Source of the DNA: Pectobacterium sp013449375
GTDB lineage: Bacteria > Pseudomonadota > Gammaproteobacteria > Enterobacterales > Enterobacteriaceae
NCBI RefSeq assembly: GCF_048593165.1
Contig: NZ_CP184271.1
Reading direction: 5' to 3' (one strand)
Length of the DNA stretch: 64,000 bases
The notes below the pieces were generated by a model. That model saw only the letters and a list, made by a program, of their open reading frames with translations. It was not told where the DNA came from and ran no database searches. Both the position numbers and the translations under genes were made by a program. Positions 27,076 through 34,307 of this stretch are shown one piece after another. The number at the start of each line of letters is the position of its first letter. Position 1 is the stretch's first letter.

Positions 27076-27324
27076 TGCCCACTCCGGTGGGCTTTTTTTT
27101 GTCCCGAAATAGACTTTTTTGGGACGCTTTTTCTCTCCTAAATCTCCTTAAAAAACTTTCGGAAAAACAAGCGATTGGGTGATTATCGCTGTCCCGAAAC
27201 TACACGTTTGCGAGACGACTAACTCATTGATTTTCAAGGGAAAATTAGGCCAATAGTGCTGGAACTTACCGGCATTGTGTAGCAATAATTAAACCTCGGA
27301 CGATGCGAAAACGAGGTATTCGGT
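27076..27324 (+). promoter_or_regulatory. Duplicated promoter module, copy 1 (rep operon)
   Basis: Order from upstream: a terminator-like stem GCCCAC/GTGGGC with a T-run; palindrome GTCCC..GGGAC at 27101-27125; a second palindrome of the same type at 27191-27216; and a 5' UTR stem CCTCG/CGAGG directly before the start codon. The same parts in the same order and nearly the same spacing (224 and 134 bp to the start codon here) lie inverted at 32594-32848 before trbJ. This suggests one regulator controlling both operons. Confidence 0.75.
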
Positions 27325-27555
27325 ATGGAAAGACAATTAAGGAAATCGAGTAAAGTTCTCATAAGCAAAAAGCAACTACTGGAGATGATTCCACTGTGCG
27401 AGCGCACGATCTACAACTTTGAAAAGCAGGGAAAATTCCCTCTGCGCATCGCACTTAGTAGTCGAAAGGTCGTGTGGGATTTAGCCGAGGTCGAGGCATG
27501 GATTGATGCATGCAAACATTCCGGCTCGGCCCCTCGTCCCGGAATGGGGGCCTGA
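27325..27555 (+). CDS. AlpA-like DNA-binding protein of the rep operon
   Basis: 76 residues with a winged-helix/MerR-like AlpA fold: LISKKQLLEMIPLCERTIYNFEKQGKFPLRIAL, then WDLAEVEAWIDA. Such proteins act as small regulators or excisionase-like factors. It is first in the operon with repA (3 bp gap) and repC, in the place where RSF1010 has its small repressor genes E and F. It may therefore bind the duplicated palindromes; that is inference. Confidence 0.75.
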   Translation: MERQLRKSSKVLISKKQLLEMIPLCERTIYNFEKQGKFPLRIALSSRKVVWDLAEVEAWIDACKHSGSAPRPGMGA

Positions 27556-27558
27556 ATT

Positions 27559-28425
27559 GTGGCGATTGACTTACGGGCAGCGTTCGAGAACGAACCGCCC
27601 GCACTAGACTTTATTTGGCCGGGCTTTCTTGCTGGGACGGTAGGCGCGTTGGTGGCTCCCGGAGCCACGGGTAAGAGCTTCTGGGCGCTGGAAGCGGCAA
27701 TGGCCATCGCGTGCAGCGCTGCCGGTGGCGATCTTGTAGGCCTTGCCCCCGCGTGCACTGGCCGCGTGGTCTATTTCGCTGGAGAAGACCCGGAAGTCGC
27801 ACTGGTGCGCCGTATTCATGCCATCGGTCAGCACCTGAATCAGCAGGCCCGTGAAAACATCGCCGAGAACCTGACAATCAAGCCAGTCATGGGTACGCTC
27901 ATGAACGTCTTAGATGACGCTCAACGCGCTGCCCTAATCAAATTCTGTTCCGGCGCTCGACTGATCGTACTAGATACACTGAGCCGGATTCATGACCGCG
28001 ACGAGAACAGCAATGGCGACATGGCCAAGCTTGTCGCCACGCTGGAGCACATTGCAGCGCGTACCGGGGCCTCTGTTCTTTACTTGCATCACGTTAGCAA
28101 AGGTAGCGCTCGTGAGGGGCAAACGGATCAACAACAGGCCGCAAGAGGCGCATCCGCCCTAATCGACAATGCCCGCTGGTGCGGCTTCGTCGCAAAGATG
28201 ACCGAGGACGAGGCCAAGAGCCTAAGCGACCGCGCCTATGACCGTCAGCCCATCGGCAAAGACCGGCGCGGCTTCTTTGTTCGTTTTGGTGTTAGCAAGC
28301 AGAATTACGACGCTACTCCGCATGACCAATGGTATCAACGCCGCGACGGCGGCGTTTTGCTGCCGGTGGAGCTATTGGACGCCAAGCAGGACAGCGGAAA
28401 GGGGCGTCAGCGTGAGCAAGCATGA
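27559..28425 (+). CDS. repA: IncQ-type replicative helicase RepA
   Basis: Hexameric DNA helicase of the RSF1010 RepA family that unwinds oriV. Start GTG 27559, 288 residues (RSF1010 279). Walker A APGATGKS at about 35-42, Walker B LIVLDTLSRIH, then LHHVSKGSAREGQTDQQQAARGASALIDNARW, closely matching the RSF1010 arrangement. It overlaps repC. Confidence 0.93.
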   Translation: MAIDLRAAFENEPPALDFIWPGFLAGTVGALVAPGATGKSFWALEAAMAIACSAAGGDLVGLAPACTGRVVYFAGEDPEVALVRRIHAIGQHLNQQARENIAENLTIKPVMGTLMNVLDDAQRAALIKFCSGARLIVLDTLSRIHDRDENSNGDMAKLVATLEHIAARTGASVLYLHHVSKGSAREGQTDQQQAARGASALIDNARWCGFVAKMTEDEAKSLSDRAYDRQPIGKDRRGFFVRFGVSKQNYDATPHDQWYQRRDGGVLLPVELLDAKQDSGKGRQREQA

Positions 28426-29311
28426 CTTGACTCACGCCCGGCACGACCCGGTGCATTGTCTAGCACCCGGCCTGTTCCGTAGCCTCAAACGTGGCGAACG
28501 AAAGCATAGCAAGCTTGACGTTGCATATGACTACGGCAATGGCAAGCGTATCGAGTTTAGTGGGCCGGAACCGCTTGGGGCTGACGATCTCCGCATCCTG
28601 CAAGGATTGGTAGCAATGGCTGGGCCTTCTGGCCTTATGCTTTCTCCCGATCCTCAGACAGAAGCCGGTAGGCAGCTCCGGCTATTTCTCGAACCCAAAT
28701 GGGAAGCCGTCCAGCAGAATGCGATGGTGGTCAAGGGGAGCTATCGGTCGCTAGCCCGTGAGGTTGGCTATGCGGATATCGACAATACTAGGCCAGTACG
28801 CGATTGCATTGAGAGGCTCTGGAAAGTCTCTATCATTGCGCAAAACGATAGGAAGCGGCAGGGCTTCCGTTTGCTGTCCGAGTACGCAAGTGATGAGCAG
28901 GACGGCAAGCTGTACGTGGCATTGAACCCCCTTATTGCTCGCGCAATCATGGGCGGGCAGCACATCCGCATAGATATGGCCGAAGTTAGGAAACTACGGA
29001 CCGACCCCGCCCGCTTGATTCACCAACGACTGTGCGGCTGGATTGACCTCGGTAAGTCGGGGCGGATACAGCTAGACACGCTATGCGGCTATGTTTGGCC
29101 GGATGAACCGACGAACCCGAATACCGTCAAAAAACGCCGACAGACAGCACGCAAGGCGCTGGCCGAGCTTGCTGCCGTGGGTTGGAGGGTAGGCGAGTAT
29201 GCTAAGGGCAAATGGGAAATCGGGCGACCCAAGGCAGCCGACTGTAACGCTGCTGCCCCCTGTTTAACGGCACCCCACCCCCTGTTTAACAGTACCCAAT
29301 CCCCTGTTTAA
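28412..29311 (+). CDS. repC: IncQ-type replication initiator RepC
   Basis: Iteron-binding initiator protein of IncQ plasmids. Start GTG 28412 inside the end of repA; 299 residues versus 283 in RSF1010. Long conserved blocks are present, such as HDPVHCLAPGLFRSLKRGER, FSGPEPLGADDLRILQGL and QRLCGWIDLGKSGRIQLDTLCG. The last 15 or so codons run through the first three oriV iterons, which is unusual and gives the extra length. Confidence 0.93.
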   Translation: MSKHDLTHARHDPVHCLAPGLFRSLKRGERKHSKLDVAYDYGNGKRIEFSGPEPLGADDLRILQGLVAMAGPSGLMLSPDPQTEAGRQLRLFLEPKWEAVQQNAMVVKGSYRSLAREVGYADIDNTRPVRDCIERLWKVSIIAQNDRKRQGFRLLSEYASDEQDGKLYVALNPLIARAIMGGQHIRIDMAEVRKLRTDPARLIHQRLCGWIDLGKSGRIQLDTLCGYVWPDEPTNPNTVKKRRQTARKALAELAAVGWRVGEYAKGKWEIGRPKAADCNAAAPCLTAPHPLFNSTQSPV

Positions 29312-29321
29312 CAGTACCCGG
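29256..29321 (+). other. oriV iterons of the IncQ-like replicon
   Basis: Three direct repeats with exact 22 bp period, core CCCCTGTTTAAC, starting at 29256, 29278 and 29300. They overlap the 3' end of repC, whose stop codon lies in the third copy. RepC should bind here to open the origin. From 29322 to 29650 I see short GC-rich inverted repeats, as expected near an IncQ origin, but no gene and no primase. Confidence 0.8.
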
Positions 29322-29651
29322 CCGGTTTCTGAAATCCCCGCAACGGCGGGCCTTTGCGGGCCCTTCGCAAATTCCATCCAAGATTCTCTAAGAATCTCCA
29401 GCATGCGCGCTAAGCGCCGCGCCTTGTTGGCGCAGCTCATCGCTTGCTGGTCTTGGTCGGCCTACGGCCGTTGGGCACCAAAAAGGGAAGTGGGTAGTGC
29501 GGCGGGGCTGGTTGAAATTGTTCGAAGGCCGAAGAGGCTCCAGTAGCGCGTGTAGGGGCATGTACCCCTAGAATCGCTCAGAACGCAGCGTCGGGCTTTA
29601 CAGAGGGTGATGGACGGAGTGAGACAAGTCCGTGCGTATTACTAATGGCAA

Positions 29652-29689
29652 AGCCCCACGCCAGCACTGAGGCGGGGTTGCGTGGGGCT
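29652..29689 (-). terminator. Hairpin ending the trb operon
   Basis: A 10 bp stem AGCCCCACGC / GCGTGGGGCT with a 18-base loop, just after the last leftward gene. It is GC-rich, with only a short T stretch, so termination is likely but not certain. Confidence 0.6.
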
Positions 29690-29698
29690 GGTCAGCGA

Positions 29699-30019
29699 TC
29701 ACCGCTTGCCGGGACTATCTTGTTTCTGTGCTTCCTGCGCTGCCTGGATGGCCATCAATGCTTGCTGATTCAGCGATGCGTTATTCTTGCTGCCCAGCAA
29801 AGGCAGGCGATTCATAGCCTGTGCCCCGGCAAACATGTGATAGGAGGCCGACAAGGCGAGCGGGCTTACTCGAAGCTGCAAGGCCGTGTACTGGCGATCC
29901 AACCTATCGAGTTGCGGCCCGTAGCCCTTGCTACGTAGCCATCGACCGAGCGCCCACATACCAATTGCGAACGTCGATGCAAATACTACGAATCCAGCGA
30001 ACATAAGTACGGCCATCAT
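29699..30019 (-). CDS. Small membrane protein at the end of the trb operon
   Basis: 106 residues with one strong N-terminal hydrophobic segment (about 3-25) and a polar, alanine/glutamine-rich remainder. I do not recognise the family. It follows trbL by 5 bp on the same strand, so it is co-transcribed with trbJ/K/L. It could be an accessory conjugation or exclusion protein. Confidence 0.6.
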   Translation of the reverse strand: MMAVLMFAGFVVFASTFAIGMWALGRWLRSKGYGPQLDRLDRQYTALQLRVSPLALSASYHMFAGAQAMNRLPLLGSKNNASLNQQALMAIQAAQEAQKQDSPGKR

Positions 30020-30024
30020 GGTTA

Positions 30025-31605
30025 TTACTCCAAGTTATCGTTGTTTGAGGCAGTGCCGGGCACATTGAGCGAGGCTAGGCGACTTGTAGCGGCGCTTGCG
30101 TCCGAGACTGGACGGATGATGTTAGATTCCGTTTGTGCAGTTTCCCCGCTATCGGCTGGAACGGTCGAGTTGGCGTCAGGCGTAGATGGCGGAGCTCCTG
30201 CACCAAGAGACAGAGAGTGTGCATTCTCCATTCCCGGCACTGCCATCGAGGTCATCACGCCGAGCGCCTTTGCGCTAGCGTTGGCCGCTTGGGAAAGGGC
30301 GTTACCAGAGCCAACAAGTCCAGCTTTCGGTTTCCCTTGCTGGTTTTTGTCGTCGTTGCCCTGTGCGTCCCTCCCAGCCTGCCTGGTCGCCTGCTGCACG
30401 CCACTGCTAGGCTGCTGCGGAGCCGCGCCCGACGATTGAGGGGCGGCACTGCCACCCACGCGGGCACCGGCCGACGAAGCGCTCTGGGCGGCCGCTTGGC
30501 CGCCCGTACTCGCAGCGCCGCTATTTGCCGCTGCTGCTGGCGTACCACCACCGGCAAAACTGGAATTGATCGCAGAAGCCAGACCACCGCCGCTAATCCC
30601 ACCTGCACCAGCTACCCCTGCACCAGTGGCGCCGCTAGTACCCGCAGCGCCAAGAGCACCGGCAGCAGCTGGAGTGGCCGCCCCTGCCGTGGCGATGGTG
30701 GCAACCGCCGCCGCCGCCCCGGCTGCCCCGGCCACAGCCATCCCACCAATGGCCGAGCCACCGCCCATGGAAGTGCCGCTAATCATGCCGCCGATCAGGT
30801 CAGGAATAGTCTTGGTCAGATAGCAGCACACTAAGGCTAAGCCGACCATCGTCATCAATGACGCTTCATCATTTGTATAGGCTGCTAACCATTGCTTAGC
30901 AGACTGTACAACTAGGCCGACAATCAAGGTCAATACAAATAGCTTGGCACCAATCGCAACGGTGAAACGCATTGGCGCAATTGCAAAGTCCCGCGTCCAT
31001 TGCGAGCCACCAAAGCCTAAGAACAGCACGGACGCGTTGATGATTACGTAGGACTCTACGAGCGTTACAAACATAAATGCAGCGATGAAGGCGAAACACG
31101 CCAACACAAGGATTGCGCATACAGCGATCAGAAGTCCCTTAGCTGGAGAAAATACCGAAATGCCCTTTACCATTGTGCGGCCAAAATCCAGCGCAACGGC
31201 AAGCATATCGCCGGGTTCTAATGCGCGCCCGAGGCCGCTCGCCGATGCTGCTGCATCGCGGAAGCTATCGACAATGGCCGTCGACCACTCTACTGAGTAC
31301 TTCATGACTGCAAGAAAGAAGCCGATCACCAGCACGAAGCGCAGAAGTTCGCCGACAATCTCACCGAAGTCGGCTTGCTTCATGACCAGAGGCATGAACG
31401 TCCAAATAAACTGAATCGAGGCCAGCAGCCAGAACAGTCGGATCGCATACTCATAGAGCTTCGCTGACCACTGGTGCGACTGTTGTAGAACTAGGTCGAG
31501 TAGGCCTTGAACCGATGTATCGGCATGTGAAAGGTCGGTTGCGGCCATAGCATTTCCGGCCACGAACAGACTTGCGAAGGCGAGAAAGAACAATAGGCGA
31601 TCCAT
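30025..31605 (-). CDS. trbL: P-type conjugation protein TrbL (VirB6-like)
   Basis: Inner-membrane T4SS component of the TrbL/VirB6 family, 526 residues. It has a signal-like N-terminus, several hydrophobic segments between about 45 and 270, then a long Gly/Ala/Ser-rich, proline- and asparagine-containing tail (about 280-526), typical of TrbL. No other mating-channel gene (trbB-I) is in the window, so it cannot build a channel alone. Confidence 0.88.
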   Translation of the reverse strand: MDRLLFFLAFASLFVAGNAMAATDLSHADTSVQGLLDLVLQQSHQWSAKLYEYAIRLFWLLASIQFIWTFMPLVMKQADFGEIVGELLRFVLVIGFFLAVMKYSVEWSTAIVDSFRDAAASASGLGRALEPGDMLAVALDFGRTMVKGISVFSPAKGLLIAVCAILVLACFAFIAAFMFVTLVESYVIINASVLFLGFGGSQWTRDFAIAPMRFTVAIGAKLFVLTLIVGLVVQSAKQWLAAYTNDEASLMTMVGLALVCCYLTKTIPDLIGGMISGTSMGGGSAIGGMAVAGAAGAAAAVATIATAGAATPAAAGALGAAGTSGATGAGVAGAGGISGGGLASAINSSFAGGGTPAAAANSGAASTGGQAAAQSASSAGARVGGSAAPQSSGAAPQQPSSGVQQATRQAGRDAQGNDDKNQQGKPKAGLVGSGNALSQAANASAKALGVMTSMAVPGMENAHSLSLGAGAPPSTPDANSTVPADSGETAQTESNIIRPVSDASAATSRLASLNVPGTASNNDNLE

Positions 31606-31607
31606 AG

Positions 31608-31796
31608 CTAGTACCCCTTCACGCCGCCACGAGTGTTCGGGCGCGCCTCAAATGACGCATCAACGTCACGCTTTTGCATTTGTTGCTCTGCCACCGCAGT
31701 ACATTCACCGTTGCTTTTAACCATTACGGTAACCATGTAACCGGCCAGGGCGGAGCCGGCGCACATCAACGCAATGATCCATTTTGAAATAGTCAT
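31608..31796 (-). CDS. TrbK-position small membrane protein
   Basis: 62 residues with one hydrophobic segment (about 5-25). It occupies the trbK position between trbJ and trbL, where IncP plasmids carry the entry-exclusion lipoprotein. There is a Cys at residue 12, but the preceding residues are a poor lipobox. Its C-terminus (FEARPNTRGGVKGY) is nearly the same as that of TrbJ (FEARKNTRGGVKEY), which is striking for two otherwise unlike neighbours. Confidence 0.65.
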   Translation of the reverse strand: MTISKWIIALMCAGSALAGYMVTVMVKSNGECTAVAEQQMQKRDVDASFEARPNTRGGVKGY

Positions 31797-31798
31797 TC

Positions 31799-32593
31799 TC
31801 AGTACTCCTTAACGCCGCCGCGTGTGTTTTTGCGGGCTTCAAACTGCTGTTCGGTGGCTTCGCTCGCAGCCTTCCGGTCGCCTTGCTGAGCCATGTAATT
31901 GCCCTGCATGTTGATTTGCGTGGCCAGCAGGTCGCGCAGCTTTTGCAATTGCTGCACGTTTTGCCCGGCAATTTCATTGCCCGCCTGAATCGCCTGCATA
32001 CGACCAACGGCCGACTGCGAACGAGCCACCATGCGGTCTAGCTGGGCATTCTCGGACTCGAAGGTGCTGGTATTGAAGTTCGCAGCTTCCATCGCCGTTT
32101 TTACGTTGTCGCGGCCCTGTTGCGACCACTTTTGATAGCGATCCTGCGCCGGGGCCTCTGCCGAATTAGCTGCTTGATTTAGGTAGTATTCGAAGCCCGG
32201 AAAAACTGTGTTGAACTGCGAATCCATGTTCTGGATTTGGCGGCCCAACGCCTGCGAGCGGTTGTAGATGTTGACGACGCTTTTCAAGTCAGACGCGATG
32301 CTGCTGAACATTGAATCGGGCAACCCTGTGCCTTGCGTGACCATATTTTGGTATTGCTGAATCTGCGTTTGCAATTGCTCGGCGGTGTTCAGCGCTGTGT
32401 TGACCTGCTCGGCGTACTCGAACATCTGTTGATAGAACGTCGAGCAGTTAGAGCAGTAGATGGCGTAAGCCGGTACAGGTGTCATGTAGAGACCTACGCC
32501 GAAGCCTGTAGTTGCCATTGCCACAGCTAGTGCCGCACCTCGGCGAAATATCCGGGCGGTAAAAGCTGACGTACTTTGCGATTCTTTTTCCAT
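31799..32593 (-). CDS. trbJ: P-type conjugation protein TrbJ (VirB5-like)
   Basis: 264 residues. It has an N-terminal signal sequence (about 1-41, with a hydrophobic core around 18-35), a CSNC motif shortly after cleavage, then long helical Gln/Ala-rich stretches as in TrbJ/VirB5. First gene of trbJ-K-L. In IncP plasmids TrbJ is part of mating pair formation. The gene is preceded by the second copy of the duplicated promoter module. Confidence 0.85.
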   Translation of the reverse strand: MEKESQSTSAFTARIFRRGAALAVAMATTGFGVGLYMTPVPAYAIYCSNCSTFYQQMFEYAEQVNTALNTAEQLQTQIQQYQNMVTQGTGLPDSMFSSIASDLKSVVNIYNRSQALGRQIQNMDSQFNTVFPGFEYYLNQAANSAEAPAQDRYQKWSQQGRDNVKTAMEAANFNTSTFESENAQLDRMVARSQSAVGRMQAIQAGNEIAGQNVQQLQKLRDLLATQINMQGNYMAQQGDRKAASEATEQQFEARKNTRGGVKEY

Positions 32594-32848
32594 ATCGAAT
32601 ACCTCGTTTCGTCGTCGTCCGAGGTTCGATTATTGCCGCATTTCCCGATGACCTCTAGGGTTTGTGGCTTCTTTTTCCAATAGAAACAGAGGCTTACTGT
32701 TCCCGCAAACGTCGTATTTCGGGACGAAAGTAGACGCTTAAGTACCTGTTTTAAAGTATGTTCTTAGAAGAGTTTTGAGGGGGAGGATAGTGTCCCGAAA
32801 ACGTCTGTTTCGGGACAAAAAAATGCCAACCGAAGTGGGCTTTTGACA
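32594..32848 (-). promoter_or_regulatory. Duplicated promoter module, copy 2 (trb operon)
   Basis: Inverted copy of 27076-27324. Perfect palindrome GTCCCGAAA-N7-TTTCGGGAC at 32792-32816; a second, imperfect one at 32699-32725; and the CCTCG/CGAGG stem just upstream of the trbJ start. The palindromes lie 223 and 132 bp from the start codon against 224 and 134 in copy 1. The outer terminator-like GCCCAC stem is partly kept. Confidence 0.75.
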
Positions 32849-32863
32849 GGGCTGCGTGCGGTG

Positions 32864-33088
32864 TCAGTGAGCCGCGTAGTAAGGATTCTGAACGCGATAG
32901 AGGCAACGTTCCGTTTCAGGGATGTGCAGCGTCTCCAAGTGCCACTCTTCAAGTGAAGAAGCGAGCCGGGCGGCAATGCGCTGAGCCTCCACAACGTACC
33001 TATTAGATTGGCTGCTAGCTTGACCTAGGCAGGCTTGCAGTTCATTGAGTTGATCAGCCAGAGCACTTATGCGGTGAGTTGTCTTCAT
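32864..33088 (-). CDS. Small hypothetical protein after traC-like gene
   Basis: 74 residues, mostly helical by composition, no signal sequence and no family I recognise. Its ATG overlaps the stop of the traC-like gene (ATGA), so the two are translationally coupled. Its place in the mobilisation region suggests a role at oriT or in mobilisation. Confidence 0.55.
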   Translation of the reverse strand: MKTTHRISALADQLNELQACLGQASSQSNRYVVEAQRIAARLASSLEEWHLETLHIPETERCLYRVQNPYYAAH

Positions 33089-33300
33089 GGTCTATTCCCC
33101 TTGCTTATCCTTTCAACGATTCTGTCGAATTCTTCCCGGATCTGATCGTCCGTAAGCTCCAGATTAACTAATCCCGATTTTATTGCAATTCTCCCGATTC
33201 TTTCTGCTGCTTCATTGTCGAGTTTTGCAAGCCTCGCCTTAGCCATCTCTAGCTCAGAAAAAGCATCAGATCGGCGCTCAGAAAGAGTTTTCCTAGCCAT
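33085..33300 (-). CDS. TraC-like small mobilisation protein
   Basis: 71 residues that resemble the short TraC proteins of Ti-type plasmids: a coiled N-terminal half followed by AAERIGRIAIKSGLVNLELTDDQIREEFDRI. Such proteins accompany P/Q-type relaxases at oriT. It is divergent from traJ across the oriT region, like the traK side of IncP plasmids. Confidence 0.65.
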   Translation of the reverse strand: MARKTLSERRSDAFSELEMAKARLAKLDNEAAERIGRIAIKSGLVNLELTDDQIREEFDRIVERISKGNRP

Positions 33301-33500
33301 TTTTCGTGCTCCTTTTTGGTGCCAATTAGGCCCTGCTCAGTTGTTGGAACACGGGCATTCTAGCGACCACAGGAATTCTTGACTATGTGAGGATCGGAGA
33401 CGCTATAACCGAATCGTCGGAGCGGTATGTTGGCTTCAGGTCATGGCGTTCTCTTCCCTGCTTGCTCCGTCCATTTAAATTTTTTCGGCCAAGTGAATTC

Positions 33501-33560
33501 AAGGCAATTTTAGGCAACTTTAGGCAATTCACTCCTGAATTAAGGCAGCGCTAGGCAACT
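33501..33560. repeat. 10 bp direct repeats in the mobilisation leader
   Basis: Head-to-tail units of TAGGCAACTT / AAGGCAATTT / TAGGCAATTC at 33501-33530 and another TAGGCAACTT at about 33552-33561. They lie between the traC-like gene and oriT. They may be binding sites for an oriT accessory or partition protein; no gene is present from 33301 to 33855. Confidence 0.55.
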
Positions 33561-33639
33561 TAAGTAAACCGAACGAAATTCAAGGAAATTAAAAGCAACA
33601 TGCCTTATCGAAGCGGCTATCAGAGTTAAATTTCTTTGA

Positions 33640-33855
33640 GTTGCGCTCAGACAGACGGCAAGATGTGTGTTGTGGGTCCACAGGCTTCGCCTGTTCCCCC
33701 CAACACCGCCCCTTACTCACCTGCGGTTCGACGGCATCTTGCTCTGCGAGGCTTACCGTCGCTGCCGCGACCAGATACGAAACGCCCGAGCGGCACCAAA
33801 GGAAAGGCGCGCTGCTGCGCCACCTGGCTGTCGCTGCGGCAAGAGCGAGAGACGA
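33640..33855. other. IncP-like origin of transfer (oriT)
   Basis: The segment at 33735-33750 (CATCTTGCTCTGCGAGG) closely resembles the RP4 oriT/traJ leader (ATCCTGCTCTGCGAGG), as I recall it. An opposite nic-like core, GGCAAGATG, is at 33657-33665 (CATCTTGCC on the minus strand). It is followed by a large inverted repeat GTGTTG..GGG / CCC..CAACAC enclosing the ACAGGC/GCCTGT hairpin. The position between divergent traC-like and traJ fits. The relaxase that would nick it is missing here. Confidence 0.75.
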
Positions 33856-34218
33856 ATGGCAGAGAAGAAAAAAACGACTTACGGCACCCGGCCCCGGAAC
33901 GAATACATCAAGGTATTCGTGACCGAGGACGAACGCGCCGAGCTGGTAGACCGTGCCGCGCAAGCGGGCATGTCTCAGTCGGCGTTCCTGCGCGCCGTTG
34001 GATTGAATGAGCCGATCCGCTCGGTTGTTGACCTGCAAGCCGTGGCCGACTTGGGCAAGGTCAATGGCGACCTTGGCCGAGTCGCTGGCTTGCTGAAACT
34101 TTGGCTTGCAGAGAAGCGCGGCCAAGGTGCGCGGCCGGTCGATGTAGAAGCGATGATGAACGACTTTCGCAAGTTGCAGGGCGAAGTCCTCGCTATTATG
34201 GCGCGAGTCATCAAATAA
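33856..34218 (+). CDS. traJ: oriT-binding relaxosome protein TraJ
   Basis: From ATG 33856, 120 residues, the RP4 TraJ size. Conserved ribbon-helix-helix part YIKVFVTEDERAELVDRAAQAGMSQSAFLRAVG and the downstream NGDLGRVAGLLKLWL, as in RP4 TraJ. It guides the relaxase TraI to oriT. In IncP plasmids traI overlaps the traJ end; here, instead, 89 bp of non-coding DNA and a PIN-domain gene follow. A longer open frame runs upstream through oriT but has no support. Confidence 0.88.
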   Translation: MAEKKKTTYGTRPRNEYIKVFVTEDERAELVDRAAQAGMSQSAFLRAVGLNEPIRSVVDLQAVADLGKVNGDLGRVAGLLKLWLAEKRGQGARPVDVEAMMNDFRKLQGEVLAIMARVIK

Positions 34219-34307
34219 TGACGTGAGTGATAATTAGGAATCGTCAAGGTTATTTAAAAAAATCGGCTTGGTCGTTTTGCGCGCCGGTGAATATTTGGAG
34301 AAATATA

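Noticed and set aside
33501..33561. CRISPR-like array
   Set aside because: The repeat unit is only 10 bp and has no spacers of constant length; no cas genes are near.
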